In this document: positions 43,233 to 55,009 of the stretch, one piece after another
Layout of the letters: each line of letters begins with the position of its first letter
Numbering within the stretch: the first letter of the stretch is position 1
NCBI GenBank assembly: GCA_963555705.1
Contig: OY743168.1
Location: 94,032,925 to 94,096,924, forward strand
DNA: 64,000 bases
Direction of reading: 5' to 3'
Source: Ligustrum vulgare
Lineage: Eukaryota; Streptophyta; Magnoliopsida; Lamiales; Oleaceae
The notes under the pieces: generated by a model
Seen by the model: the letters and a program-made list of their open reading frames with translations, nothing else
Databases searched by the model: none
Told to the model about the DNA's origin: nothing
Program-made: the position numbers and the translations under genes

Positions 43233-43414
43233 CATGACTATGAATTTCTGTATCTTCTGGACGAGTGATCTGAACAGTATATGTTTATACGATGTTCTTT
43301 ATATCAATTATTTACGATTTGAACGCGATAAATTGATTGAACGATTTTCAAATTCGAATCTAAAGTTCTTATTACATCTGTTTCTGATTTGACACGAAGA
43401 GATTCGCAAATCAA

Positions 43415-44026
43415 ATGTCTGAACAAAATACGAGCTATAAATTAATCGCTAAACTTCGAATACACTCGACACAGAATACAACTCAATATAAAATACAAAT
43501 GGCATCATCTTCATCGAATAGCTGCCCGGTTCTGAACTTCGAACATATCTTCAGAATGTTGCCTCGAGACATGAAGGATCAAGTAAAGGATATTTACTGG
43601 AGGGAATACGTGGAATCGAAGGCCAGGTTCAACAACCTATTAAAAATGACGAAGATCATCTACCCGTTCTGGTGTCCGGACTATAATTCGTTCGCATTCT
43701 TCGCAGATGATATACACTCCGGAATGCACATCAGGGTGAGAGAAATAGCAGATGAAGTGCTCAATGGCATGTACAAATTGAATGCCGTCGCAAAACCGCA
43801 GGACATAATCAACATAATTTACACGATGGAACAAATGTTCAGATTCTACGAAGGAATAGAATGCAGGTGCATGGACTCCGTGGATGTCAATGAAATTGTC
43901 ACGTTCATAGACTACATGAAATACCCGGAAAGGAATAACGAAGTTCACCACTATCCATTCTTGAGGGGGTTCTACGACCACTCTCTCGATCGGATCGTCC
44001 TAATCGAACAACCGCTCTTCTATTGA
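43415..44026 (+). CDS. 203-residue viral protein, unit 3
   Basis: Differs from unit 1 by R141M, shared only with unit 4. Confidence 0.75.
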   Translation: MSEQNTSYKLIAKLRIHSTQNTTQYKIQMASSSSNSCPVLNFEHIFRMLPRDMKDQVKDIYWREYVESKARFNNLLKMTKIIYPFWCPDYNSFAFFADDIHSGMHIRVREIADEVLNGMYKLNAVAKPQDIINIIYTMEQMFRFYEGIECRCMDSVDVNEIVTFIDYMKYPERNNEVHHYPFLRGFYDHSLDRIVLIEQPLFY

Positions 44027-44065
44027 AACAACAATGTACAACACGATATTTCATTGCATATAATG

Positions 44066-44926
44066 TCAAGATTTGGAATTATCCGTTACAAGTTTTTGTT
44101 TAACATCGTTCTGACCCCTATCGTAAGCTGACTTAACAATATCTACAATTTGATGTCCGGTCAAGGAACCCGAACAAACCAACGATTCGTCTTTCCTCGA
44201 ACTAGACACCTGACTAACGCTATCCTCTGGCTTCACATCTAGATTCTGTGAAGTATTGCAATCGACAATTGGCCCAGATAACGATCGCCTAGAAAAATCA
44301 TGATAACTGAGACCAGGTACCGTCCTCACCGAATCGATGCTCATCCTACTCCTGTCGACCACGGTGAGGCATCTGTTCAGTGCTGGATTCAAATTAACAT
44401 ATCCAACATGCCAAACGTCAACAGCATCCTTCGAGAAATTACTCGACATAATTTGAATTTCTGGACTGCGCAACGCAATCTCAGTTGCCTTCGGGCACGA
44501 ACAGAGTTTAAGTTGGCCCTTCAACTTGCAAAACTTAACACCAGTTCTGATATTAGTATTCTCCAACCTGTACATCAATCGCCACGGAAACTGTTTCTCC
44601 TCGCTGGAACTCCAGCTACTACCGTAATAAACCATGTTGACATTACACGTCACCGGGAAAACATATTCAGCCTGCCTAGAATCATCCGAATCGACCCTGG
44701 TGTCGTGAACCTGAACCCTAACAATTCCCTCGGAATTGATCGGACACTGAGCTCTGTAGGTTATCAAACACTTGTCAATCCTCAGCGCATGATTCCTCAA
44801 CCTCGACCAAGTGTATTCACTGAAACTGGGCAGGTTCAAAATTATGTGGCTCCAATCTCCATGAGCACAAGCTTGTATTGTTTTCGTCTTATAATCTCTA
44901 TCAAACACAGGTCCCTGTTCAGACAT
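44066..44926 (-). CDS. BC1-like movement protein, unit 3
   Basis: Identical in protein sequence to the unit 1 copy. Confidence 0.82.
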   Translation of the reverse strand: MSEQGPVFDRDYKTKTIQACAHGDWSHIILNLPSFSEYTWSRLRNHALRIDKCLITYRAQCPINSEGIVRVQVHDTRVDSDDSRQAEYVFPVTCNVNMVYYGSSWSSSEEKQFPWRLMYRLENTNIRTGVKFCKLKGQLKLCSCPKATEIALRSPEIQIMSSNFSKDAVDVWHVGYVNLNPALNRCLTVVDRSRMSIDSVRTVPGLSYHDFSRRSLSGPIVDCNTSQNLDVKPEDSVSQVSSSRKDESLVCSGSLTGHQIVDIVKSAYDRGQNDVKQKLVTDNSKS

Positions 44927-45224
44927 TGAAAATGAATTTCAAAGTATACCTGCAGGGCGATTAATAATGTTATAAATATCGAAAGAATCACAGTCCGTAA
45001 AACGTTCATCACAACCAACAAGACGGTGAGAAAAGATCGTCGCGTTTATACGAGCGTACGAAAAAGTTAAACGCTCGCGATTGAACGGACCATCCTAATC
45101 GTGGGCGACAAGTTAGAAGCAGGGCCAATTTCAAGCTCAGCGGTCGATCTGAATCGACCCTGTTTACCCGAACAGCGGACGGCCAGGATTCGGACACGTG
45201 GCTGTACGGAAGTGACCCCGGCGG

Positions 45225-45259
45225 GCGGGCAAACCGTAATATTATATAGGTTTGCCCGC
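45225..45259 (-). other. viral origin stem-loop, unit 4
   Basis: Intact stem and nonanucleotide. Confidence 0.93.
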
Positions 45260-45494
45260 GGGTTGGGGGAGCCGTGCCACTGCGTGGTCTGAATATTCCA
45301 TACGTACTCGGTCCCATCTGTCGGATTTTGAATTTTGAATTTCGAATATTCGTACTGTAGGGCGGGAGTTTTGGAGGGAGAATTTGAATTTCAAATTAAA
45401 GTAGATGACACGTGTTCCCAGTCAACACCTATAAGTAATACACCAATACACCAATTGACTAGTACTGTTTGAGAGACTCCATTGCGAATTCGGC

Positions 45495-45968
45495 ATGCGA
45501 AACATGAATTCCTCTCAAATTTCGCCTCGTTTCGCAGTGGACCAAAATCACGAGTCTGGACATTTGTTCTCCGATTTACCGGAGGATTTGAAACAACAGA
45601 TAAAAAAAATATATTATTCTCAACATATGGAAGATATGCATCATTTGTTTAGGCAAACGAAAATGATGTCGTGGGTTTTCAGACCGTTCTGGTGTCCAGA
45701 ATACAACGACTTCTTGTTTTACAAGGACGAAATAAATTTGGGAATTATAAACTATCTCAGAACTCCAGCTGCACAGATAATCGAGAACCTCGAGAGGTTG
45801 AAGATAGATACGAATTTGTCAAAATTCATATCCAACCTGATCGACTCGGATTACTACTCAGAATACTCCGACTGCGTACACAGATCAACGTACACATGGA
45901 CTGCTCTGGTCAGAGGCTATGAAATCATTCAATACAGACGCGAAGAGAAGATAGACAAGTGCACATAG
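45495..45968 (+). CDS. 157-residue viral protein, unit 4
   Basis: Carries I128V, shared with units 5, 6 and 9. Confidence 0.75.
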   Translation: MRNMNSSQISPRFAVDQNHESGHLFSDLPEDLKQQIKKIYYSQHMEDMHHLFRQTKMMSWVFRPFWCPEYNDFLFYKDEINLGIINYLRTPAAQIIENLERLKIDTNLSKFISNLIDSDYYSEYSDCVHRSTYTWTALVRGYEIIQYRREEKIDKCT

Positions 45969-46150
45969 CATGACTATGAATTTCTGTATCTTCTGGACGA
46001 GTGATCTGAACAGTATATGTTTATACGATGTTCTTTATATCAATTATTTACGATTTGAACGCGATAAATTGATTGAACGATTTTCAAATTCGAATCTAAA
46101 GTTCTTATTACATCTGTTTCTGATTTGACACGAAGAGATTCGCAAATCAA

Positions 46151-46762
46151 ATGTCTGAACAAAATACGAGCTATAAATTAATCGCTAAACTTCGAATACA
46201 CTCGACACAGAATACAACTCAATATAAAATACAAATGGCATCATCTTCATCGAATAGCTGCCCGGTTCTGAACTTCGAACATATCTTCAGAATGTTGCCT
46301 CGAGACATGAAGGATCAAGTAAAGGATATTTACTGGAGGGAATACGTGGAATCGAAGGCCAGGTTCAACAACCTATTAAAAATGACGAAGATCATCTACC
46401 CGTTCTGGTGTCCGGACTATAATTCGTTCGCATTCTTCGCAGATGATATACACTCCGGAATGCACATCAGGGTGAGAGAAATAGCAGATGAAGTGCTCAA
46501 TGGCATGTACAAATTGAATGCCGTCGCAAAACCGCAGGACATAATCAACATAATTTACACGATGGAACAAATGTTCAGATTCTACGAAGGAATAGAATGC
46601 AGGTGCATGGACTCCGTGGATGTCAATGAAATTGTCACGTTCATAGACTACATGAAATACCCGGAAAGGAATAACGAAGTTCACCACTATCCATTCTTGA
46701 GGGGGTTCTACGACCACTCTCTCGATCGGATCGTCCTAATCGAACAACCGCTCTTCTATTGA
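46151..46762 (+). CDS. 203-residue viral protein, unit 4
   Basis: Carries R141M, shared with unit 3. Confidence 0.75.
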   Translation: MSEQNTSYKLIAKLRIHSTQNTTQYKIQMASSSSNSCPVLNFEHIFRMLPRDMKDQVKDIYWREYVESKARFNNLLKMTKIIYPFWCPDYNSFAFFADDIHSGMHIRVREIADEVLNGMYKLNAVAKPQDIINIIYTMEQMFRFYEGIECRCMDSVDVNEIVTFIDYMKYPERNNEVHHYPFLRGFYDHSLDRIVLIEQPLFY

Positions 46763-46801
46763 AACAACAATGTACAACACGATATTTCATTGCATATAAT
46801 G

Positions 46802-47662
46802 TCAAGATTTGGAATTATCCGTTACAAGTTTTTGTTTAACATCGTTCTGACCCCTATCGTAAGCTGACTTAACAATATCTACAATTTGATGTCCGGTCAA
46901 GGAACCCGAACAAACCAACGATTCGTCTTTCCTCGAACTAGACACCTGACTAACGCTATCCTCTGGCTTCACATCTAGATTCTGTGAAGTATTGCAATCG
47001 ACAATTGGCCCAGATAACGATCGCCTAGAAAAATCATGATAACTGAGACCAGGTACCGTCCTCACCGAATCGATGCTCAACCTACTCCTGTCGACCACGG
47101 TGAGGCATCTGTTCAGTTCTGGATTCAAATTAACATATCCAACATGCCAAACGTCAACAGCATCCTTCGAGAAATTACTCGACATAATTTGAATTTCTGG
47201 ACTGCGCAACGCAATCTCAGTTGCCTTCGGGCACGAACAGAGTTTAAGTTGGCCCTTCAACTTGCAAAACTTAACACCAGTTCTGATATTAGTATTCTCC
47301 AACCTGTACATCAATCGCCACGGAAACTGTTTCTCCTCGCTGGAACTCCAGCTACTACCGTAATAAACCATGTTGACATTACACGTCACCGGGAAAACAT
47401 ATTCAGCCTGCCTAGAATCATCCGAATCGACCCTGGTGTCGTGAACCTGAACCCTAACAATTCCCTCGGAATTGATCGGACACTGAGCTCTGTAGGTTAT
47501 CAAACACTTGTCAATCCTCAGCGCATGATTCCTCAACCTCGACCAAGTGTATTCACTGAAACTGGGCAGGTTCAAAATTATGTGGCTCCAATCTCCATGA
47601 GCACAAGCTTGTATTGTTTTCGTCTTATAATCTCTATCAAACACAGGTCCCTGTTCAGACAT
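46802..47662 (-). CDS. BC1-like movement protein, unit 4
   Basis: Two private substitutions in the C-terminal third: A to E in NPALNR, and M to L in RSRMSID. Confidence 0.82.
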   Translation of the reverse strand: MSEQGPVFDRDYKTKTIQACAHGDWSHIILNLPSFSEYTWSRLRNHALRIDKCLITYRAQCPINSEGIVRVQVHDTRVDSDDSRQAEYVFPVTCNVNMVYYGSSWSSSEEKQFPWRLMYRLENTNIRTGVKFCKLKGQLKLCSCPKATEIALRSPEIQIMSSNFSKDAVDVWHVGYVNLNPELNRCLTVVDRSRLSIDSVRTVPGLSYHDFSRRSLSGPIVDCNTSQNLDVKPEDSVSQVSSSRKDESLVCSGSLTGHQIVDIVKSAYDRGQNDVKQKLVTDNSKS

Positions 47663-47960
47663 TGAAAATGAATTTCAAAGTATACCTGCAGGGCGATTAA
47701 TAATGTTATAAATATCGAAAGAATCACAGTCCGTAAAACGTTCATCACAACCAACAAGACGGTGAGAAAAGATCGTCGCGTTTATACGAGCGTACGAAAA
47801 AGTTAAACGCTCGCGATTGAACGGACCATCCTAATCGTGGGCGACAAGTTAGAAGCAGGGCCAATTTCAAGCTCAGCGGTCGATCTGAATCGACCCTGTT
47901 TACCCGAACAGCGGACGGCCAGGATTCGGACACGTGGCTGTACGGAAGTGACCCCGGCGG

Positions 47961-47995
47961 GCGGGCAAACCGTAATATTATATAGGTTTGCCCGC
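47961..47995 (-). other. viral origin stem-loop, unit 5
   Basis: Intact stem and nonanucleotide. Confidence 0.93.
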
Positions 47996-48230
47996 GGGTT
48001 GGGGGAGCCGTGCCACTGCGTGGTCTGAATATTCCATACGTACTCGGTCCCATCTGTCGGATTTTGAATTTTGAATTTCGAATATTCGTACTGTAGGGCG
48101 GGAGTTTTGGAGGGAGAATTTGAATTTCAAATTAAAGTAGATGACACGTGTTCCCAGTCAACACCTATAAGTAATACACCAATACACCAATTGACTAGTA
48201 CTGTTTGAGAGACTCCATTGCGAATTCGGC

Positions 48231-48704
48231 ATGCGAAACATGAATTCCTCTCAAATTTCGCCTCGTTTCGCAGTGGACCAAAATCACGAGTCTGGACATT
48301 TGTTCTCCGATTTACCGGAGGATTTGAAACAACAGATAAAAAAAATATATTATTCTCAACATATGGAAGATATGCATCATTTGTTTAGGCAAACGAAAAT
48401 GATGTCGTGGGTTTTCAGACCGTTCTGGTGTCCAGAATACAACGACTTCTTGTTTTACAAGGACGAAATAAATTTGGGAATTATAAACTATCTCAGAACT
48501 CCAGCTGCACAGATAATCGAGAACCTCGAGAGGTTGAAGATAGATACGAATTTGTCAAAATTCATATCCAACCTGATCGACTCGGATTACTACTCAGAAT
48601 ACTCCGACTGCGTACACAGATCAACGTACACATGGACTGCTCTGGTCAGAGGCTATGAAATCATTCAATACAGACGCGAAGAGAAGATAGACAAGTGCAC
48701 ATAG
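48231..48704 (+). CDS. 157-residue viral protein, unit 5
   Basis: Carries I128V. Confidence 0.75.
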   Translation: MRNMNSSQISPRFAVDQNHESGHLFSDLPEDLKQQIKKIYYSQHMEDMHHLFRQTKMMSWVFRPFWCPEYNDFLFYKDEINLGIINYLRTPAAQIIENLERLKIDTNLSKFISNLIDSDYYSEYSDCVHRSTYTWTALVRGYEIIQYRREEKIDKCT

Positions 48705-48886
48705 CATGACTATGAATTTCTGTATCTTCTGGACGAGTGATCTGAACAGTATATGTTTATACGATGTTCTTTATATCAATTATTTACGATTTGAACGCGA
48801 TAAATTGATTGAACGATTTTCAAATTCGAATCTAAAGTTCTTATTACATCTGTTTCTGATTTGACACGAAGAGATTCGCAAATCAA

Positions 48887-49498
48887 ATGTCTGAACAAAA
48901 TACGAGCTATAAATTAATCGCTAAACTTCGAATACACTCGACACAGAATACAACTCAATATAAAATACAAATGGCATCATCTTCATCGAATAGCTGCCCG
49001 GTTCTGAACTTCGAACATATCTTCAGAATGTTGCCTCGAGACATGAAGGATCAAGTAAAGGATATTTACTGGAGGGAATACGTGGAATCGAAGGCCAGGT
49101 TCAACAACCTATTAAAAATGACGAAGATCATCTACCCGTTCTGGTGTCCGGACTATAATTCGTTCGCATTCTTCGCAGATGATATACACTCCGGAATGCA
49201 CATCAGGGTGAGAGAAATAGCAGATGAAGTGCTCAATGGCATGTACAAATTGAATGCCGTCGCAAAACCGCAGGACATAATCAACATAATTTACACGATG
49301 GAACAAAGGTTCAGATTCTACGAAGGAATAGAATGCAGGTGCATGGACTCCGTGGATGTCAATGAAATTGTCACGTTCATAGACTACATGAAATACCCGG
49401 AAAGGAATAACGAAGTTCACCACTATCCATTCTTGAGGGGGTTCTACGACCACTCTCTCGATCGGATCGTCCTAATCGAACAACCGCTCTTCTATTGA
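48887..49498 (+). CDS. 203-residue viral protein, unit 5
   Basis: Identical in protein sequence to the unit 1 copy. Confidence 0.75.
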   Translation: MSEQNTSYKLIAKLRIHSTQNTTQYKIQMASSSSNSCPVLNFEHIFRMLPRDMKDQVKDIYWREYVESKARFNNLLKMTKIIYPFWCPDYNSFAFFADDIHSGMHIRVREIADEVLNGMYKLNAVAKPQDIINIIYTMEQRFRFYEGIECRCMDSVDVNEIVTFIDYMKYPERNNEVHHYPFLRGFYDHSLDRIVLIEQPLFY

Positions 49499-49537
49499 AA
49501 CAACAATGTACAACACGATATTTCATTGCATATAATG

Positions 49538-50398
49538 TCAAGATTTGGAATTATCCGTTACAAGTTTTTGTTTAACATCGTTCTGACCCCTATCGTAAGC
49601 TGACTTAACAATATCTACAATTTGATGTCCGGTCAAGGAACCCGAACAAACCAACGATTCGTCTTTCCTCGAACTAGACACCTGACTAACGCTATCCTCT
49701 GGCTTCACATCTAGGTTCTGTGAAGTATTGCAATCGACAATTGGCCCAGATAACGATCGCCTAGAAAAATCATGATAACTGAGACCAGGTACCGTCCTCA
49801 CCGAATCGATGCTCATCCTACTCCTGTCGACCACGGTGAGGCATCTGTTCAGTGCTGGATTCAAATTAACATATCCAACATGCCAAACGTCAACAGCATC
49901 CTTCGAGAAATTACTCGACATAATTTGAATTTCTGGACTGCGCAACGCAATCTCAGTTGCCTTCGGGCACGAACAGAGTTTAAGTTGGCCCTTCAACTTG
50001 CAAAACTTAACACCAGTTCTGATATTAGTATTCTCCAACCTGTACATCAATCGCCACGGAAACTGTTTCTCCTCGCTGGAACTCCAGCTACTACCGTAAT
50101 AAACCATGTTGACATTACACGTCACCGGGAAAACATATTCAGCCTGCCTAGAATCATCCGAATCGACCCTGGTGTCGTGAACCTGAACCCTAACAATTCC
50201 CTCGGAATTGATCGGACACTGAGCTCTGTAGGTTATCAAACACTTGTCAATCCTCAGCGCATGATTCCTCAACCTCGACCAAGTGTATTCACTGAAACTG
50301 GGCAGGTTCAAAATTATGTGGCTCCAATCTCCATGAGCACAAGCTTGTATTGTTTTCGTCTTATAATCTCTATCAAACACAGGTCCCTGTTCAGACAT
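49538..50398 (-). CDS. BC1-like movement protein, unit 5
   Basis: Same protein as unit 1; one silent change (CATCTAGGTTCTG at about 49,710). Confidence 0.82.
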   Translation of the reverse strand: MSEQGPVFDRDYKTKTIQACAHGDWSHIILNLPSFSEYTWSRLRNHALRIDKCLITYRAQCPINSEGIVRVQVHDTRVDSDDSRQAEYVFPVTCNVNMVYYGSSWSSSEEKQFPWRLMYRLENTNIRTGVKFCKLKGQLKLCSCPKATEIALRSPEIQIMSSNFSKDAVDVWHVGYVNLNPALNRCLTVVDRSRMSIDSVRTVPGLSYHDFSRRSLSGPIVDCNTSQNLDVKPEDSVSQVSSSRKDESLVCSGSLTGHQIVDIVKSAYDRGQNDVKQKLVTDNSKS

Positions 50399-50696
50399 TG
50401 AAAATGAATTTCAAAGTATACCTGCAGGGCGATTAATAATGTTATAAATATCGAAAGAATCACAGTCCGTAAAACGTTCATCACAACCAACAAGACGGTG
50501 AGAAAAGATCGTCGCGTTTATACGAGCGTACGAAAAAGTTAAACGCTCGCGATTGAACGGACCATCCTAATCGTGGGCGACAAGTTAGAAGCAGGGCCAA
50601 TTTCAAGCTCAGCGGTCGATCTGAATCGACCCTGTTTACCCGAACAGCGGACGGCCAGGATTCGGACACGTGGCTGTACGGAAGTGACCCCGGCGG

Positions 50697-50731
50697 GCGG
50701 GCAAACCGTAATATTATATAGGTTTGCCCGC
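50697..50731 (-). other. viral origin stem-loop, unit 6
   Basis: Intact stem and nonanucleotide. Confidence 0.93.
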
Positions 50732-50966
50732 GGGTTGGGGGAGCCGTGCCACTGCGTGGTCTGAATATTCCATACGTACTCGGTCCCATCTGTCGGATTT
50801 TGAATTTTGAATTTCGAATATTCGTACTGTAGGGCGGGAGTTTTGGAGGGAGAATTTGAATTTCAAATTAAAGTAGATGACACGTGTTCCCAGTCAACAC
50901 CTATAAGTAATACACCAATACACCAATTGACTAGTACTGTTTGAGAGACTCCATTGCGAATTCGGC

Positions 50967-51440
50967 ATGCGAAACATGAATTCCTCTCAAATTTCGCCTC
51001 GTTTCGCAGTGGACCAAAATCACGAGTCTGGACATTTGTTCTCCGATTTACCGGAGGATTTGAAACAACAGATAAAAAAAATATATTATTCTCAACATAT
51101 GGAAGATATGCATCATTTGTTTAGGCAAACGAAAATGATGTCGTGGGTTTTCAGACCGTTCTGGTGTCCAGAATACAACGACTTCTTGTTTTACAAGGAC
51201 GAAATAAATTTGGGAATTATAAACTATCTCAGAACTCCAGCTGCACAGATAATCGAGAACCTCGAGAGGTTGAAGATAGATACGAATTTGTCAAAATTCA
51301 TATCCAACCTGATCGACTCGGATTACTACTCAGAATACTCCGACTGCGTACACAGATCAACGTACACATGGACTGCTCTGGTCAGAGGCTATGAAATCAT
51401 TCAATACAGACGCGAAGAGAAGATAGACAAGTGCACATAG
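50967..51440 (+). CDS. 157-residue viral protein, unit 6
   Basis: Carries I128V. Confidence 0.75.
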   Translation: MRNMNSSQISPRFAVDQNHESGHLFSDLPEDLKQQIKKIYYSQHMEDMHHLFRQTKMMSWVFRPFWCPEYNDFLFYKDEINLGIINYLRTPAAQIIENLERLKIDTNLSKFISNLIDSDYYSEYSDCVHRSTYTWTALVRGYEIIQYRREEKIDKCT

Positions 51441-51622
51441 CATGACTATGAATTTCTGTATCTTCTGGACGAGTGATCTGAACAGTATATGTTTATACGA
51501 TGTTCTTTATATCAATTATTTACGATTTGAACGCGATAAATTGATTGAACGATTTTCAAATTCGAATCTAAAGTTCTTATTACATCTGTTTCTGATTTGA
51601 CACGAAGAGATTCGCAAATCAA

Positions 51623-52234
51623 ATGTCTGAACAAAATACGAGCTATAAATTAATCGCTAAACTTCGAATACACTCGACACAGAATACAACTCAATATAAA
51701 ATACAAATGGCATCATCTTCATCGAATAGCTGCCCGGTTCTGAACTTCGAACATATCTTCAGAATGTTGCCTCGAGACATGAAGGATCAAGTAAAGGATA
51801 TTTACTGGAGGGAATACGTGGAATCGAAGGCCAGGTTCAACAACCTATTAAAAATGACGAAGATCATCTACCCGTTCTGGTGTCCGGACTATAATTCGTT
51901 CGCATTCTTCGCAGATGATATACACTCCGGAATGCACATCAGGGTGAGAGAAATAGCAGATGAAGTGCTCAATGGCATGTACAAATTGAATGCCGTCGCA
52001 AAACCGCAGGACATAATCAACATAATTTACACGATGGAACAAAGGTTCAGATTCTACGAAGGAATAGAATGCAGGTGCATGGACTCCGTGGATGTCAATG
52101 AAATTGTCACGTTCATAGACTACATGAAATACCCGGAAAGGAATAACGAAGTTCACCACTATCCATTCTTGAGGGGGTTCTACGACCACTCTCTCGATCG
52201 GATCGTCCTAATCGAACAACCGCTCTTCTATTGA
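51623..52234 (+). CDS. 203-residue viral protein, unit 6
   Basis: Identical in protein sequence to the unit 1 copy. Confidence 0.75.
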   Translation: MSEQNTSYKLIAKLRIHSTQNTTQYKIQMASSSSNSCPVLNFEHIFRMLPRDMKDQVKDIYWREYVESKARFNNLLKMTKIIYPFWCPDYNSFAFFADDIHSGMHIRVREIADEVLNGMYKLNAVAKPQDIINIIYTMEQRFRFYEGIECRCMDSVDVNEIVTFIDYMKYPERNNEVHHYPFLRGFYDHSLDRIVLIEQPLFY

Positions 52235-52273
52235 AACAACAATGTACAACACGATATTTCATTGCATATAATG

Positions 52274-53134
52274 TCAAGATTTGGAATTATCCGTTACAAG
52301 TTTTTGTTTAACATCGTTCTGACCCCTATCGTAAGCTGACTTAACAATATCTACAATTTGATGTCCGGTCAAGGAACCCGAACAAACCAACGATTCGTCT
52401 TTCCTCGAACTAGACACCTGACTAACGCTATCCTCTGGCTTCACATCTAGATTCTGTGAAGTATTGCAATCGACAATTGGCCCAGATAACGATCGCCTAG
52501 AAAAATCATGATAACTGAGACCAGGTACCGTCCTCACCGAATCGATGCTCATCCTACTCCTGTCGACCACGGTGAGGTATCTGTTCAGTGCTGGATTCAA
52601 ATTAACATATCCAACATGCCAAACGTCAACAGCATCCTTCGAGAAATTACTCGACATAATTTGAATTTCTGGACTGCGCAACGCAATCTCAGTTGCCTTC
52701 GGGCACGAACAGAGTTTAAGTTGGCCCTTCAACTTGCAAAACTTAACACCAGTTCTGATATTAGTATTCTCCAACCTGTACATCAATCGCCACGGAAACT
52801 GTTTCTCCTCGCTGGAACTCCAGCTACTACCGTAATAAACCATGTTGACATTACACGTCACCGGGAAAACATATTCAGCCTGCCTAGAATCATCCGAATC
52901 GACCCTGGTGTCGTGAACCTGAACCCTAACAATTCCCTCGGAATTGATCGGACACTGAGCTCTGTAGGTTATCAAACACTTGTCAATCCTCAGCGCATGA
53001 TTCCTCAACCTCGACCAAGTGTATTCACTGAAACTGGGCAGGTTCAAAATTATGTGGCTCCAATCTCCATGAGCACAAGCTTGTATTGTTTTCGTCTTAT
53101 AATCTCTATCAAACACAGGTCCCTGTTCAGACAT
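52274..53134 (-). CDS. BC1-like movement protein, unit 6
   Basis: One private substitution, C to Y in LNRCLTV. Confidence 0.82.
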   Translation of the reverse strand: MSEQGPVFDRDYKTKTIQACAHGDWSHIILNLPSFSEYTWSRLRNHALRIDKCLITYRAQCPINSEGIVRVQVHDTRVDSDDSRQAEYVFPVTCNVNMVYYGSSWSSSEEKQFPWRLMYRLENTNIRTGVKFCKLKGQLKLCSCPKATEIALRSPEIQIMSSNFSKDAVDVWHVGYVNLNPALNRYLTVVDRSRMSIDSVRTVPGLSYHDFSRRSLSGPIVDCNTSQNLDVKPEDSVSQVSSSRKDESLVCSGSLTGHQIVDIVKSAYDRGQNDVKQKLVTDNSKS

Positions 53135-53432
53135 TGAAAATGAATTTCAAAGTATACCTGCAGGGCGATTAATAATGTTATAAATATCGAAAGAATCACA
53201 GTCCGTAAAACGTTCATCACAACCAACAAGACGGTGAGAAAAGATCGTCGCGTTTATACGAGCGTACGAAAAAGTTAAACGCTCGCGATTGAACGGACCA
53301 TCCTAATCGTGGGCGACAAGTTAGAAGCAGGGCCAATTTCAAGCTCAGCGGTCGATCTGAATCGACCCTGTTTACCCGAACAGCGGACGGCCAGGATTCG
53401 GACACGTGGCTGTACGGAAGTGACCCCGGCGG

Positions 53433-53467
53433 GCGGGCAAACCGTAATATTATATAGGTTTGCCCGC
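53433..53467 (-). other. viral origin stem-loop, unit 7
   Basis: Intact stem and nonanucleotide. Confidence 0.93.
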
Positions 53468-53702
53468 GGGTTGGGGGAGCCGTGCCACTGCGTGGTCTGA
53501 ATATTCCATACGTACTCGGTCCCATCTGTCGGATTTTGAATTTTGAATTTCGAATATTCGTACTGTAGGGCGGGAGTTTTGGAGGGAGAATTTGAATTTC
53601 AAATTAAAGTAGATGACACGTGTTCCCAGTCAACACCTATAAGTAATACACCAATACACCAATTGACTAGTACTGTTTGAGAGACTCCATTGCGAATTCG
53701 GC

Positions 53703-54176
53703 ATGCGAAACATGAATTCCTCTCAAATTTCGCCTCGTTTCCCAGTGGACCAAAATCACGAGTCTGGACATTTGTTCTCCGATTTACCGGAGGATTTGAA
53801 ACAACAGATAAAAAAAATATATTATTCTCAACATATGGAAGATATGCATCATTTGTTTAGGCAAACGAAAATGATGTCGTGGGTTTTCAGACCGTTCTGG
53901 TGTCCAGAATACAACGACTTCTTGTTTTACAAGGACGAAATAAATTTGGGAATTATAAACTATCTCAGAACTCCAGCTGCACAGATAATCGAGAACCTCG
54001 AGAGGTTGAAGATAGATACGAATTTGTCAAAATTCATATCCAACCCGATCGACTCGGATTACTACTCAGAATACTCCGACTGCATACACAGATCAACGTA
54101 CACATGGACTGCTCTGGTCAGAGGCTATGAAATCATTCAATACAGACGCGAAGAGAAGATAGACAAGTGCACATAG
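53703..54176 (+). CDS. 157-residue viral protein, unit 7
   Basis: Carries A14P and L115P, both shared only with unit 8. Confidence 0.75.
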   Translation: MRNMNSSQISPRFPVDQNHESGHLFSDLPEDLKQQIKKIYYSQHMEDMHHLFRQTKMMSWVFRPFWCPEYNDFLFYKDEINLGIINYLRTPAAQIIENLERLKIDTNLSKFISNPIDSDYYSEYSDCIHRSTYTWTALVRGYEIIQYRREEKIDKCT

Positions 54177-54358
54177 CATGACTATGAATTTCTGTATCTT
54201 CTGGACGAGTGATCTGAACAGTATATGTTTATACGATGTTCTTTATATCAATTATTTACGATTTGAACGCGATAAATTGATTGAACGATTTTCAAATTCG
54301 AATCTAAAGTTCTTATTACATCTGTTTCTGATTTGACACGAAGAGATTCGCAAATCAA

Positions 54359-54970
54359 ATGTCTGAACAAAATACGAGCTATAAATTAATCGCTAAACTT
54401 CGAATACACTCGACACAGAATACAACTCAATATAAAATACAAATGGCATCATCTTCATCGAATAGCTGCCCGGTTCTGAACTTCGAACATATCTTCAGAA
54501 TGTTGCCTCGAGACATGAAGGATCAAGTAAAGGATATTTACTGGAGGGAATACGTGGAATCGAAGGCCAGGTTCAACAACCTATTAAAAATGACGAAGAT
54601 CATCTACCCGTTCTGGTGTCCGGACTATAATTCGTTCGCATTCTTCGCAGATGATATACACTCCGGAATGCACATCAGGGTGAGAGAAATAGCAGATGAA
54701 GTGCTCAATGGCATGTACAAATTGAATGCCGTCGCAAAACCGCAGGACATAATCAACATAATTTACACGATGGAACAAAGGTTCAGATTCTACGAAGGAA
54801 TAGAATGCAGGTGCATGGACTCCGTGGATGTCAATGAAATTGTCACGTTCATAGACTACATGAAATACCCGGAAAGGAATAACGAAGTTCACCACTATCC
54901 ATTCTTGAGGGGGTTCTACGACCACTCTCTCGATCGGATCGTCCTAATCAAACAACCGCTCTTCTATTGA
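54359..54970 (+). CDS. 203-residue viral protein, unit 7
   Basis: Private E to K change seven residues from the C-terminus (IKQPLFY). Confidence 0.75.
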   Translation: MSEQNTSYKLIAKLRIHSTQNTTQYKIQMASSSSNSCPVLNFEHIFRMLPRDMKDQVKDIYWREYVESKARFNNLLKMTKIIYPFWCPDYNSFAFFADDIHSGMHIRVREIADEVLNGMYKLNAVAKPQDIINIIYTMEQRFRFYEGIECRCMDSVDVNEIVTFIDYMKYPERNNEVHHYPFLRGFYDHSLDRIVLIKQPLFY

Positions 54971-55009
54971 AACAACAATGTACAACACGATATTTCATTG
55001 CATATAATG